A stretch of 64,000 bases of DNA from contig JAMPEU010000009.1 of assembly GCA_023664865.1 (NCBI GenBank), forward strand, positions 1 through 64,000, read 5' to 3'. The notes under the pieces were generated by a model. It worked only from the letters and a program-made list of their open reading frames with translations, was not told where the DNA came from and ran no database searches. Below are positions 46,445-55,446 of this stretch, one piece after another. The position numbers were made by a program, and so were the translations under genes. The DNA is from Butyrivibrio sp. (GTDB lineage: Bacteria > Bacillota > Clostridia > Lachnospirales > Lachnospiraceae). The number at the start of each line of letters is the position of its first letter. The stretch's first letter is position 1.

Positions 46445-47527
46445 TTACTGCAATTTTCTTCTAACTTTTTCACATAACAAATTAATCAAATTACTGTATC
46501 CAAGCAACGCCTTAGCACTCTCTATTATCGCTGAAACCAGCAGGCTGAGCATCAATACCGCCATATATATTTTCCACGAATCGGAAAGGCCATATATGGC
46601 TTCGGCATAAAAGTAACGGTAAATAAACGTATGTATAATAAAAATATTGGTCGCATGTATTCCCATAAATTTTAGTACATGGCTTAATCCAGGGACATAT
46701 GAGATATATTCCTGAACCAGTATTGGGAGAAAAAATATAAGCATCCATGCTAAAGTATAATTTACATATCGGTTCAACTCAAACGAAAACCAAGCGCATA
46801 AAGCCATCGCCGCAAACAATAGTATTTTTTTCCATGAAACATTCCACTTCTTTATCTTTTCAAACCAGTTTTCATATGCAAATGCGGTTCCCAAAAACGC
46901 CACAGGAAGCAATTCGGCATATAAGACTTCCGTCTTTATGAATAATACTGCCGGAAGCAGACACATCGGCGCAATAAGCAGATATCGCCCCTTTGAGTAG
47001 GCACAATAAATAAACGGCATTGAAACAATGAGCAGTATTGCTAATGAAAGATACCACCATGTAACGTTTATAGTCGGGGTTCCTGCATACTTTGCCAGTC
47101 CCAGCATATCAAAAAGCCCATATATTACATTCTGCGCAATATTGTAACCATATTCCAAATCCATCCGCATAACAAGGGTCTTATACAGAATCGCTATTAT
47201 GTACACCGGAAATATCGTCATTTCCAATTTAATCAGCCGGCTTGCCGTTGCATAAGCATAATCACTAAGCTTAAGCTTCTGTATGCTCATAAACTTCTTA
47301 GTAATTCCATATGCAGTAATAAAACAGAATCCGGCAACGCATATCTTGCACCAAGTGACTAATGAAAGCAACAATATCGGGTCCTCTATAAATGTGTTTA
47401 CCGAATATTCCTGCAGTTCATCAGGATAAAACAAATGGTGAAAGAGCATCATCAAAATCAGAATTCCTTTTAGTATTAGGGTATGTTCTTTTGTAAAACC
47501 ATTTTCATTACCACTATTGTTCCCCAT
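46445..47527 (-). CDS. Acyltransferase 3 family membrane protein
   Basis: Probable O-acyltransferase that modifies a cell-surface polysaccharide or peptidoglycan; substrate unknown. The product is 360 residues with about ten transmembrane helices. The first helix carries LILMMLFHHLFYP, where the His pair fits the conserved family histidine. A C-terminal positively charged end follows. It stands alone between gdpP and the rpsR terminator, in the same direction. Confidence 0.8.
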   Translation of the reverse strand: MGNNSGNENGFTKEHTLILKGILILMMLFHHLFYPDELQEYSVNTFIEDPILLLSLVTWCKICVAGFCFITAYGITKKFMSIQKLKLSDYAYATASRLIKLEMTIFPVYIIAILYKTLVMRMDLEYGYNIAQNVIYGLFDMLGLAKYAGTPTINVTWWYLSLAILLIVSMPFIYCAYSKGRYLLIAPMCLLPAVLFIKTEVLYAELLPVAFLGTAFAYENWFEKIKKWNVSWKKILLFAAMALCAWFSFELNRYVNYTLAWMLIFFLPILVQEYISYVPGLSHVLKFMGIHATNIFIIHTFIYRYFYAEAIYGLSDSWKIYMAVLMLSLLVSAIIESAKALLGYSNLINLLCEKVRRKLQ

Positions 47528-47597
47528 ATCACAACCCCGCTCCTTTCTCTATCACGCCGATAAAAACCTTCAATGCCTCTTCACGCATCATATACCC

Positions 47598-47629
47598 AAA
47601 ACTAAAGGCAGAGTATCTACCCTGCCTTT
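47598..47629 (-). terminator. Terminator after the rpsF-ssb-rpsR operon
   Basis: Perfect 8-bp stem (47604-47611 with 47622-47629) followed by AGTTTT on the minus strand, 39 bases after the rpsR stop. Confidence 0.65.
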
Positions 47630-47667
47630 ATTGTTAGTCTCTAATCACTTTTGATATTAAGCGCTGC

Positions 47668-47931
47668 TTAGTCCTGAACGTAAGGCATCAACGCTATATG
47701 TCTTGCACGCTTGATTGCTACCGTAAGCGCTCTCTGGTGCTTAGCGCAGTTGCCTGTAATTCTTCTGGGAAGAATTTTTCCTCTTTCAGACACATATCTT
47801 TTTAATTTATTGACATCTTTGTAGTCAATTACATTATCTTTCCCACAAAATACACAGACTTTCTTCCTTCTGTGCATCCCGCCTTTTCTTTTTGCAGCGA
47901 AATCAGGCTTTTCTGTTTTAGTATAAGCCAT
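47668..47931 (-). CDS. rpsR: 30S ribosomal protein S18
   Basis: Small-subunit protein, 87 residues. [13 protein letters not shown] contains the Cys pair of the zinc-type S18; [17 protein letters not shown] and ALMPYV complete the family pattern. AGGAGG lies before the ATG at 47931. It is the last gene of the rpsF-ssb-rpsR operon. Confidence 0.97.
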   Translation of the reverse strand: MAYTKTEKPDFAAKRKGGMHRRKKVCVFCGKDNVIDYKDVNKLKRYVSERGKILPRRITGNCAKHQRALTVAIKRARHIALMPYVQD

Positions 47932-47956
47932 ATAATTACCTCCTATCAATTTCTGA

Positions 47957-48397
47957 TTAATTAAATGGCAGCTCCTCGTCTATTCCATCGGGAATATTCA
48001 TGAAACCATCGCCTGCATCTGCCGGCTGTGGTCTGCTGCCACCGGCGAATCCCCCATCGCCTGCGGAACTGCTGTTTTTGCTCTCAGCAAATTCCTGTTC
48101 GTCAACAATTACATCTGTGGTATATACCTTAACCCCATCCTTATTGGTATAGCTGCCTGTCTGGATGCGTCCAGAGACTGCAATCTTGATTCCTTTACGG
48201 AAATACTTTTCTGCAAATTCTCCTGCCTTGCCAAAGGCAACACAGCTAATAAAATCTGCGGTATTTTCATCTCCGTTACGGTTAAATCTACGGTCTACCG
48301 CCAACGTATATCTGGCAATCGCCATAGCATTCTCATTCTGTGAGTATCTCACTTCAGGATCACGGGTTAAGCGCCCCATAAGTATAACTTTATTCAT
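47957..48397 (-). CDS. ssb: Single-stranded DNA-binding protein
   Basis: Binds ssDNA in replication and repair. The product is 146 residues: an OB fold ([40 protein letters not shown]), a Gly/Ser-rich linker, and the acidic tip DEELPFN, which recruits partner proteins. The ATG at 48397 is used; a TTG just before it is an unlikely start. It lies between rpsF and rpsR, the conserved Firmicute arrangement. Confidence 0.97.
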   Translation of the reverse strand: MNKVILMGRLTRDPEVRYSQNENAMAIARYTLAVDRRFNRNGDENTADFISCVAFGKAGEFAEKYFRKGIKIAVSGRIQTGSYTNKDGVKVYTTDVIVDEQEFAESKNSSSAGDGGFAGGSRPQPADAGDGFMNIPDGIDEELPFN

Positions 48398-48413
48398 CAA
48401 TTACCTCTTTCTA

Positions 48414-48704
48414 CTATTTCTCGTCTTGTCTTACGCACAAGTATCTGATTACATTGTCCATAATACGAACGCGGCTTTCGATTTCTGCCGGGACACTGCT
48501 CTCAGCGTCGAACTGAATGAAGTAATAGAAAGCATCTTTCATTTTCTGAATCTCATATGCTAATTTTCTCTTACCCCAGTCGTCAACGTTTGTAACTTGT
48601 CCGCCGAATCTTTCGATAAGAGCCTTGCACTTTTCTACAATAGCTGCTCTCTCGTCGTCTTCGACTTTCGCACTAACAACAACGGCTAATTCATATTTGT
48701 TCAT
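48414..48704 (-). CDS. rpsF: 30S ribosomal protein S6
   Basis: Small-subunit protein that pairs with S18. The product is 96 residues, with MNKYELAVVVSAKVEDDERA, VDDWGKRKLAYEIQKMKDAFYYF and the C-terminal VIRYLCVRQDE. First gene of the operon; AAGGAGGTAAC precedes the start. A hairpin in the leader may be the S6:S18 control site. Confidence 0.97.
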   Translation of the reverse strand: MNKYELAVVVSAKVEDDERAAIVEKCKALIERFGGQVTNVDDWGKRKLAYEIQKMKDAFYYFIQFDAESSVPAEIESRVRIMDNVIRYLCVRQDEK

Positions 48705-48729
48705 GCTTGTTACCTCCTTTTGGTCTCTG

Positions 48730-48744
48730 GCCCCCTATGGGAGC
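48730..48744 (-). promoter_or_regulatory. Candidate autoregulatory hairpin in the rpsF leader
   Basis: Minus-strand GCUCCC-AUA-GGGGGC stem-loop about 25 bases before rpsF, near the ribosome binding site. Known rpsF leaders often carry an S6:S18-binding hairpin. The details of that motif could not be confirmed here. Confidence 0.35.
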
Positions 48745-48788
48745 AAGGATTATTTGACTGTATGTTATAAATAATGCTACAGTTTATT

Positions 48789-48817
48789 ATAATAACATAA
48801 GTTTCCACTGTTTTCAA
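48789..48817 (-). promoter_or_regulatory. Promoter of the rpsF-ssb-rpsR operon
   Basis: Minus-strand TTGAAA (48812-48817), 17-base spacer, and TGTTATTAT, an extended -10 (48789-48794). Confidence 0.55.
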
Positions 48818-48871
48818 TTGTTTTTATGAAATTTTTGGCTAATTTTTATCAACGCCCTTATGGGAAATATT

Positions 48872-49054
48872 TTATTCCTTCGAGTGAATCTCTTTTATAT
48901 TCTTTTCCACAAGCCGTCTGGCAATCATAATCTGATGGCCGCAGCCGCGGCATTTTAAGCGAAAATCTGCTCCAATCCGCAGCACTTCCCATTCCTTAGA
49001 ACCGCACGGATGTTGCTTTTTCAATTTCACTACATCGCCCACTTGAATATCCAC
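48872..49054 (-). CDS. DUF951-family small protein
   Basis: Function unknown; 60 residues. It fits the DUF951 pattern: MDIQVGDVVKLKKQHPCGSKEWEVLRIGADFRLKCRGC (read in parts), with conserved HPCGS and RGCGH, a small beta domain, and three cysteines that could bind metal. It is often found near ribosomal protein or partition genes in Firmicutes. It lies between the sirtuin gene and the rpsF promoter, all on the minus strand. Confidence 0.85.
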   Translation of the reverse strand: MDIQVGDVVKLKKQHPCGSKEWEVLRIGADFRLKCRGCGHQIMIARRLVEKNIKEIHSKE

Positions 49055-49076
49055 TGTTATTCCCCTTATCCATATT

Positions 49077-49796
49077 CTATGACAGTTGTGAGAATATTTC
49101 CCCTATACTGCCCTGTACTACCAAATCCGCCGCGCTATCCCGCGGTGTAGGCGTTTTATTAATAAGTATAAGTTTATTCCCGCTATAATAATCAATAAGC
49201 CCTGCTGCCGGATATACGGCAAGGGAAGTTCCTCCGATAATAAGGACGTCCGCGTTACTGATATAGCGAACCGCATCCTGCAAGGTGTTCTGATTCAACC
49301 CCTCTTCGTATAAAACCACGTCAGGCTTGATTCCGCCTCCGCACGAACAACGCGGCACACCCTCTGAGTTAAGAATATACTCCGCATCGTATGACTTACC
49401 GCAATCCTCGCAGTAATTACGCAGCACCGAGCCGTGCAGTTCCAATACAACCTTGCTTCCCGCCGCCTGATGGAGTCCGTCAATATTCTGTGTCACTACC
49501 GCTTTTAATTTACCTTTTCTTTCCCACTCGGCAAGTTTCAGATGCGCTGCATTTGGCTTCGCGTCAAGACAAAGCATCTTATCCCGGTAGAAACGATAAA
49601 ATTCTGCGGTATGCCTGCGGTAAAAAGTATGGCTCAAGATTGTTTCGGGGGGATAGTCATATTTTTGGTTGTAAAGACCGTCCACGCTGCGAAAATCCGG
49701 AATACCGCTCTCCGTAGATACCCCTGCGCCGCCAAAGAATACAATATTGTTTGTGCCGCGAATAATCTCATCCAGTTGTTCAATTTCCTTTGTCAT
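49077..49796 (-). CDS. NAD-dependent protein deacylase, Sir2 family
   Basis: Removes acyl groups from lysines using NAD+. The product is 239 residues. It has the NAD motifs FFGGAGVSTESGIPDFRS and TQNIDGLHQAAG, the catalytic His in ELHGS, the zinc cysteines in YCEDCGK and RCSCGG, and IIGGTSLAVYPAAGL. Short bacterial class U or III-like; the acyl preference cannot be told. It lies between leuA and the DUF951 gene with short gaps. Confidence 0.93.
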   Translation of the reverse strand: MTKEIEQLDEIIRGTNNIVFFGGAGVSTESGIPDFRSVDGLYNQKYDYPPETILSHTFYRRHTAEFYRFYRDKMLCLDAKPNAAHLKLAEWERKGKLKAVVTQNIDGLHQAAGSKVVLELHGSVLRNYCEDCGKSYDAEYILNSEGVPRCSCGGGIKPDVVLYEEGLNQNTLQDAVRYISNADVLIIGGTSLAVYPAAGLIDYYSGNKLILINKTPTPRDSAADLVVQGSIGEIFSQLS

Positions 49797-49845
49797 GATA
49801 ACTACACTCCCTTCTCCGTCTGCGAGTTTATACTTGTATTATCTA

Positions 49846-51519
49846 TTATCCAAGTCCCAATCTGTTAATCGCCGAGAAAATTGCCCTTACCGACGCTCTG
49901 GTAATGTTAGAGCTTACTCCCACGCCGTAAGTAACCCTGCCGCTGTTCACATCAAGCAGATGTATATATGCCGCCGCCTGCGAGTTAGAACCGCTCTGCA
50001 ATGCGTGTTCTTCGTAGTCCAATATCTTAATGTCAATGGACAGCGCTTCCTGCAAGCCTCTCTTCGCCGCGTCAATCGGCCCGTTTCCTACCGCTTCAAA
50101 CTTCTTAGGAACATCATGGTCTGTGTATTCAACAACCACTCTGGTATCAAATTCTGATTTTATCTCCCCGCTTAAGTCGTCCATACGCAGCTTGCGGAAA
50201 TGAACAGGCTCTTTCTGATCCAAATATTCGCTGCGGAAACTATCCATAATCTGTTCCGGCGAAACCTCACCCTGTTTCTCGGAAATCGCCTGAATGACAT
50301 CGGCAAACTCTCTATGCATTCCCTTAGGAAGCTTAAAGCCAAAATAAGTATCCATTATAAATGCAACTCCGCCCTTGCCGGACTGTGAATTAATTCTGAC
50401 AATAGGCTCGTATTCCTTGCCTATATCAGCCGGATCTATCGGCAGATAAGGGACCTGCCATATCTGGCTGTTACGCTCTTTCATTGCCTTAATGCCCTTA
50501 TTAATGGCATCCTGATGCGAGCCTGAAAATGCGGTAAACACCATTTTGCCTGCATATGGATGACGCGGGTGAATCGGTATCTTACAGCATCTTTCATAAA
50601 TCTCAATACTTTCATTAATATGCTCAATCGCAAGCTTAGGATCAATTCCCTGAGAAAACATATTATAAGCAATATTCAAAATATCCACATTTCCGGTTCT
50701 CTCTCCATTGCCGAAAAGAGTTCCTTCCACACGGTCAGCCCCCGCAAGCAGCGCAAGTTCGGTGCTTGCCACGCCTGTTCCCCTGTCGTTATGCGGATGT
50801 ACGCTTAAGATAATGCTCTCCCTGTCCTTAAAATGCTTATTCATCCATTCAATCTGGTCCGCATAAACATTCGGCGTATTCATTTCTACTGTAGAAGGCA
50901 GATTTATAATCATCGGCTCTTCCTTAGTCGGTCCCCATGTTTCCTGAACCGCCGTACATATTTCCAAGGCGAAATCTAATTCCGTACCTGTGAAGCTCTC
51001 CGGTGAATATTCAAGAATAATTTTACCGGGGAAGTCCTTAGCGCGCTCTTTTACCATCTTAGTACCCTCTACGGCGATGTCTATAATTTGCTCTTTGTTC
51101 ATTCCGAATACCACGTCGCGCTGAAGGGTTGAAGTAGAGTTATAAATATGGACTACCGCCTGTTTACAGCCCTGAATCGATTCAAATGTCCTGTCAATCA
51201 GTTCTTCCCTGCATTGCGTAAGCACCTGTACCAGAACGTCGTCAGGTATCATTCTGCGCTCTATCAACTGGCGCAGGAAATCATATTCAATCTGGCTCGA
51301 CGCCGGAAAGCCGATTTCTATCTCCTTAAATCCGAGTTTAATCAGGTAATTAAAAAATTCTATCTTCTCATGCACAAGCATCGGCTCAATTAACGCCTGA
51401 TTTCCGTCTCGCAAATCTACGCTGCACCAGATTGGCGCTTTGACAATTTCCTTGTTCGGCCATTCTCTTTCGGGATAATCCACCACAGGATTCTTTTGAT
51501 ATCTTTTATAATTTAACAT
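49846..51519 (-). CDS. leuA: 2-isopropylmalate synthase (LeuA2 type)
   Basis: Condenses acetyl-CoA with 2-oxoisovalerate, the first step of leucine synthesis. The product is 557 residues. It has the catalytic start IWCSVDLRDGNQALIEP (RDGNQ), the metal-binding SVHPHNDRGTGVA, GTLFGNGERTGNVD, and a C-terminal allosteric domain with GPIDAAKRGLQEAL. The ATG at 51519 follows GGAGGAAGG. Long type with an N-terminal extension (YQKNPVVDYPEREWPN). No other leu genes are in the window. The HPr terminator ends just before its ribosome binding site. Confidence 0.94.
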   Translation of the reverse strand: MLNYKRYQKNPVVDYPEREWPNKEIVKAPIWCSVDLRDGNQALIEPMLVHEKIEFFNYLIKLGFKEIEIGFPASSQIEYDFLRQLIERRMIPDDVLVQVLTQCREELIDRTFESIQGCKQAVVHIYNSTSTLQRDVVFGMNKEQIIDIAVEGTKMVKERAKDFPGKIILEYSPESFTGTELDFALEICTAVQETWGPTKEEPMIINLPSTVEMNTPNVYADQIEWMNKHFKDRESIILSVHPHNDRGTGVASTELALLAGADRVEGTLFGNGERTGNVDILNIAYNMFSQGIDPKLAIEHINESIEIYERCCKIPIHPRHPYAGKMVFTAFSGSHQDAINKGIKAMKERNSQIWQVPYLPIDPADIGKEYEPIVRINSQSGKGGVAFIMDTYFGFKLPKGMHREFADVIQAISEKQGEVSPEQIMDSFRSEYLDQKEPVHFRKLRMDDLSGEIKSEFDTRVVVEYTDHDVPKKFEAVGNGPIDAAKRGLQEALSIDIKILDYEEHALQSGSNSQAAAYIHLLDVNSGRVTYGVGVSSNITRASVRAIFSAINRLGLG

Positions 51520-51533
51520 AATGCCTTCCTCCA

Positions 51534-51562
51534 TTTAAAAAGCCCGTTTATTCAACGGGCTT
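51534..51562 (-). terminator. Terminator after the HPr gene
   Basis: Perfect 9-bp stem (51540-51548 with 51554-51562), 5-base loop, then TTTTAAA on the minus strand, 14 bases after the ptsH stop and just ahead of leuA. Confidence 0.7.
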
Positions 51563-51575
51563 AGGTTAGATGGTG

Positions 51576-51839
51576 TTATTCGCCAAGACCACTCTCTATC
51601 GCACCAACGAGAGCTTTCAATGCCTCTTCTTCATCTTCGCCGTCACACACAAACTCAATCTCATCGCCACATTTGACACACGCCCCCAAAACGCTTAGCA
51701 CGCTTTTGGCGTTAGCTGTATTTTCTTTAAAAGAAAACGTAATCAATGATTTAAATTTCATAGCTTCTTTGCATAGGATGCCTGCGGGACGTAGATGCAG
51801 ACCTGTTGGGTTCTTTATAACCACCTTTTGACTTACCAT
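51576..51839 (-). CDS. ptsH: Phosphocarrier protein HPr
   Basis: Phosphate shuttle of the sugar phosphotransferase system. The product is 87 residues. The phosphorylated His15 is in GLHLRPAG, and the regulatory Ser46, target of HPr kinase, is in NAKSVLSV. Both are present, so it can act in transport and carbon control. The gene stands alone, not next to ptsI, between glmM and leuA. Confidence 0.95.
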   Translation of the reverse strand: MVSQKVVIKNPTGLHLRPAGILCKEAMKFKSLITFSFKENTANAKSVLSVLGACVKCGDEIEFVCDGEDEEEALKALVGAIESGLGE

Positions 51840-51891
51840 ACCCTCATTACCTCCAATTCATATTTATAACTATATCATTTTTTATAAAATA

Positions 51892-53241
51892 TCACAATAG
51901 AATGTTCTGTATTAGCTCCGCTAATTTTTTAGCCTCTTCATCTATCATGCTCTTATCTTTGCCTTCAATCATAACCCTCACAAGCGGTTCTGTTCCCGAC
52001 GGCCTGATTAGTACGCGCCCTTCCCCCGCAAACTTCTTATTAAGCGCGTCTATCGCATCCGCAATCTCCGGATAATCCATATAATTTTCCTTTTTATGGT
52101 TCGGAACTTTGGCATTGACAAGCGCCTGCGGCATAACTTCCATTACCTTCGCCAACTCAGACAGCGTCTTCCCTGTTTCCGCCACTACCTGCAGCAGATG
52201 AAGCGCGCTAAGGAGTCCATCGCCCGTCGTATTCTCATCCAGAAAAATGACGTGTCCCGACTGCTCTCCCCCCAGACTTGCACCGATTTCACGCATTCTT
52301 TCCAGCACATATCTGTCGCCGACTTTTGTCTGTTCTATCTGAATGTTATTTTTCTCTGCCATCATCAGAAAGCCAAGATTGCTCATAACGGTTACTACAA
52401 TCGTATCGTTTTTAAGTTTGCCGTTATTTTTCATATGCAGGCCGACTATTGCCATAATCTGGTCGCCATCCACTACTTTGCCTGATTCGTCTACCGCCAG
52501 CAGTCTGTCTGCATCTCCGTCAAATGCAAGCCCCAAGTCCGCCTTCTCGTATACCACCCTTGCCTGCAGCTCATTCATATGGGTAGAGCCGCAGTTGGCA
52601 TTTATATTAATTCCATCCGGATTATTATGTATCGCTACCACTTCAGCGCCAAGCTCTTTAAGCGCCTCTACCGAGGTATAAAAAGACGCCCCTTCTGCGC
52701 AGTCTACTACGATTTTCATACCCTGAAGGTCCACTCTGACCGCCTGTATCGCATGATTAATATATTCTTCCCTGGCATCAGTGCGGTACTTAACCTTACC
52801 TACTCCGGCGCCTATAGGGAATTTGATATCCGGCATCCCATCTCGTATAAGCGCCTCTATCTCGTCTTCCAAAGAATCCGGAAGCTTATATCCACTGCCG
52901 TCAAAGAATTTAATTCCGTTAAATTCTACCGTGTTATGCGACGCTGATATAACGACTCCTGCGTCCACTTTGTATTTTCTTGTCAAATACGCGACCGCCG
53001 GTGTAGGAACGATTCCTACATAAACCGCATTCGCCCCGACAGAACATGCGCCAGCCATTAAAGCATTGGCAAGCATATCGCCTGAAATCCTCGTATCACA
53101 GCCGACCATAATCGTCGGTTTATGTTTATTCTCTTTAGAAAGCACATAAGCGCCCGCCTGCCCCAATTGCATCGCAAGCTGCGGGGTAAGTTCTTCGTTG
53201 GCTATCCCCCTTACGCCATCCGTACCAAACATTCTCCCCAT
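51892..53241 (-). CDS. glmM: Phosphoglucosamine mutase
   Basis: Converts glucosamine-6-phosphate to the 1-phosphate for peptidoglycan precursors. The product is 449 residues. It begins MGRMFGTDGVRGIAN; the active Ser101 is in VVISASHN, the metal site is LAFDGDADRLLAVD, and the substrate-specificity loop is GGEQSGHVIF. It closes the conserved cdaA-cdaR-glmM cluster; known GlmM-CdaA contacts tune c-di-AMP synthesis. Confidence 0.97.
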   Translation of the reverse strand: MGRMFGTDGVRGIANEELTPQLAMQLGQAGAYVLSKENKHKPTIMVGCDTRISGDMLANALMAGACSVGANAVYVGIVPTPAVAYLTRKYKVDAGVVISASHNTVEFNGIKFFDGSGYKLPDSLEDEIEALIRDGMPDIKFPIGAGVGKVKYRTDAREEYINHAIQAVRVDLQGMKIVVDCAEGASFYTSVEALKELGAEVVAIHNNPDGININANCGSTHMNELQARVVYEKADLGLAFDGDADRLLAVDESGKVVDGDQIMAIVGLHMKNNGKLKNDTIVVTVMSNLGFLMMAEKNNIQIEQTKVGDRYVLERMREIGASLGGEQSGHVIFLDENTTGDGLLSALHLLQVVAETGKTLSELAKVMEVMPQALVNAKVPNHKKENYMDYPEIADAIDALNKKFAGEGRVLIRPSGTEPLVRVMIEGKDKSMIDEEAKKLAELIQNILL

Positions 53242-53274
53242 ATTTAAAAACTTCTCCTTTCTAAATTTCCAAGT

Positions 53275-54555
53275 CTATTCCCCCAACTCTGTCACTTCAA
53301 CATTTAGCCTTACCGTCTCTTTAAGCGTCACCGTTTCATCCAGATTAAATACCAGTTCCATCAGATATGCGCCTTCACTCATTTCTTCCATATCATGGAT
53401 TTCCATATACGCGCTAACGTCTATAGCGCCCACAATCGAAGATGTATCCACTGCGTCTACGTCACGCTGCAGGCCAACCAGCGTCAATGAATAAGTCGTT
53501 GTTTCTTCTGTTATTTCAGCGTTATATCCTTCCGGCACATTTATAATGTGCACTCCCCTTATCGGCATCGTTACGACGCGCTCTACATCCGGCTCTACGG
53601 AAATATTTACCGTCACCTTACCATCAAAGTTCTCCTCTGCCAAAATCACGCCGTCAGGAAGATAATTGTGCAAGTCTATAATCTTTTCCAAACTTTCTGT
53701 AACACCCGTAATATCCAGCGCCGTCTCCGGTATCTCTATTGCGGTAATGTCTTCAATAGCTTTCGCCCTTCCGGCAATCAGCACGCTCTCTTTAGTTGAG
53801 GAAACCTCGCCTGTCGCCTGATATCCTTTTGCCGGGTCGCCTGTCGTGTTAAGATTAATCGCTACGGTCTTTGTCGCAAGGATTTCCACGTTAATACGCA
53901 CTTTGCTAATGTTCTTAACAATACTTCCTGATACGATTTCATTATCGTTTTCATCGTATAGCTTAATTACCGAGTCTGTTCCGATATTACTTGTAAACCC
54001 TGACACATTGACGGTTGCCGAAGCCCTCTTTACCTGTGAAATAATAGATTCCGGTCCCGTTATTTCCACAAGGTTCTGCTCCGCAGTTATATCACCTACT
54101 ATATAACCTTCCCGCACAGTGCCTGTCGTAGATGTCCTAAGCTGCAAAGTCTTAGTCCTCTTATTCTCTATATTGAGCTTTACACTGTCGATATTCCCCA
54201 TTATGCCTTCGAGTTTATCATTGTACTTATTAGTTGAGAGTTTTATTGTAATTGTATTCAGGCTCGTCAAATCATTCATATCCGCAACTGCAACTATATT
54301 ACTCTCGTCCAATAAATCTATTATGGAGCGTTTGGCGGATACCGTTACCACGTCTATTACGTCCGTATCGTCCAAAACTTCGTATATCTGCCCGCTGTTT
54401 GTAATCAAATCTGCATTTTGTATCTGAACCGGAACATTATATACCCTGAATGTCCCCACAGGATCGTTTATATTCGTAACAACGAGCCACAGAATAGCTG
54501 CAAAAAGGAAGGAACCCAGCTTAAGCCCCCAATTTCTGGTTAATTTATTCTTCAT
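53275..54555 (-). CDS. cdaR: CdaR (YbbR-repeat) regulator of diadenylate cyclase
   Basis: Membrane-anchored partner of CdaA facing outside the cell. The product is 426 residues: one transmembrane helix near the N-terminus (WGLKLGSFLFAAILWLVVTN), then about four YbbR repeats of beta-rich sequence (for example FRVYNVPVQIQN and GYIVGDITAEQNLVEITGP). The ATG at 54555 is used because the protein then starts MKNKLTRNWGLK; it overlaps the cdaA end by 11 bases. Confidence 0.92.
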   Translation of the reverse strand: MKNKLTRNWGLKLGSFLFAAILWLVVTNINDPVGTFRVYNVPVQIQNADLITNSGQIYEVLDDTDVIDVVTVSAKRSIIDLLDESNIVAVADMNDLTSLNTITIKLSTNKYNDKLEGIMGNIDSVKLNIENKRTKTLQLRTSTTGTVREGYIVGDITAEQNLVEITGPESIISQVKRASATVNVSGFTSNIGTDSVIKLYDENDNEIVSGSIVKNISKVRINVEILATKTVAINLNTTGDPAKGYQATGEVSSTKESVLIAGRAKAIEDITAIEIPETALDITGVTESLEKIIDLHNYLPDGVILAEENFDGKVTVNISVEPDVERVVTMPIRGVHIINVPEGYNAEITEETTTYSLTLVGLQRDVDAVDTSSIVGAIDVSAYMEIHDMEEMSEGAYLMELVFNLDETVTLKETVRLNVEVTELGE

Positions 54556-55414
54556 TCCTCTGCCTGCCTTTCCACAACTTACGTTTTTTATCATCTGTCG
54601 TCTTGTTCTGGATGCTGCGTAAAAGTTCTCTTAACTTCTCAGCATCAAGGCCACGTTGCAAATTTCCATTATATGCCACGCTAATCTTTCCCGTCTCTTC
54701 GGAAACAATAACCGTCATGGAATCCGTTGCCTCTGATATGCCGACGCCTGCGCGATGCCTTGTGCCAAGCTCTTTACTGAGCCCCATATTATCGGATAAC
54801 GGAAGGTAACATGTCGCCGATGTAACGCGATTATCCTTTATTATAACGGCGCCGTCATGCAATGGCGTATTATGCTCAAATATATTGATCAAAAGCTGGC
54901 TTGACACAATAGCGTCAACATCAATGCCGGTCCTCTCATAATCAATAAGCGACTGCTCATTCTGAATTACAATCAATGCCCCCGTCTTGGCCCTTCCCAT
55001 TTCCACGGACGCTTTTACGATTTCGTTTATGGTACGGTCAGAGAGTCTGGTTTCGTTTGCCTTAGACGAGCTGAGCGACAGAATGGGGGCAATAAAATTC
55101 TTGCGCCCCAGTTCTTCCAATGCTCTCCGCAATTCAGGCTGTAAGACGACGACGATGGCAATCGCCGCAATACTGAATAGATTCGTGAAAATCCACAGAA
55201 TCGTATTCATTTGGAAAATAACCGCAATCAATAAAAAAACTACTATGACAAAAATGCCCTTTAACAAAGCCCACGCTTTTGTCTTTTTAATCCAAAGCAG
55301 AATATAATACAGTATAAAGGCAATCATTATAATCTCTGCAACATCTGTCCAGAGCAGTTTAGGCATATAAAGTTTTGCTAAATAATTTTTTATAAGTGTA
55401 TTAATCTGCTGCAT
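54545..55414 (-). CDS. cdaA: Diadenylate cyclase CdaA
   Basis: Makes c-di-AMP from ATP at the membrane. The product is 289 residues: three N-terminal transmembrane helices (IIMIAFILYYILLWI, ALLKGIFVIVVFLLIAVIF, TNLFSIAAIAIVVVLQPE) and a DAC domain with the catalytic DGAVII and RHRAGVGISEATD motifs. It is first in the cdaA-cdaR-glmM cluster and opposes GdpP at 44-46 kb. Confidence 0.96.
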   Translation of the reverse strand: MQQINTLIKNYLAKLYMPKLLWTDVAEIIMIAFILYYILLWIKKTKAWALLKGIFVIVVFLLIAVIFQMNTILWIFTNLFSIAAIAIVVVLQPELRRALEELGRKNFIAPILSLSSSKANETRLSDRTINEIVKASVEMGRAKTGALIVIQNEQSLIDYERTGIDVDAIVSSQLLINIFEHNTPLHDGAVIIKDNRVTSATCYLPLSDNMGLSKELGTRHRAGVGISEATDSMTVIVSEETGKISVAYNGNLQRGLDAEKLRELLRSIQNKTTDDKKRKLWKGRQRNEE

Positions 55415-55446
55415 AGTCAGTCTTTCCCATAAAAAATATTTTTTAT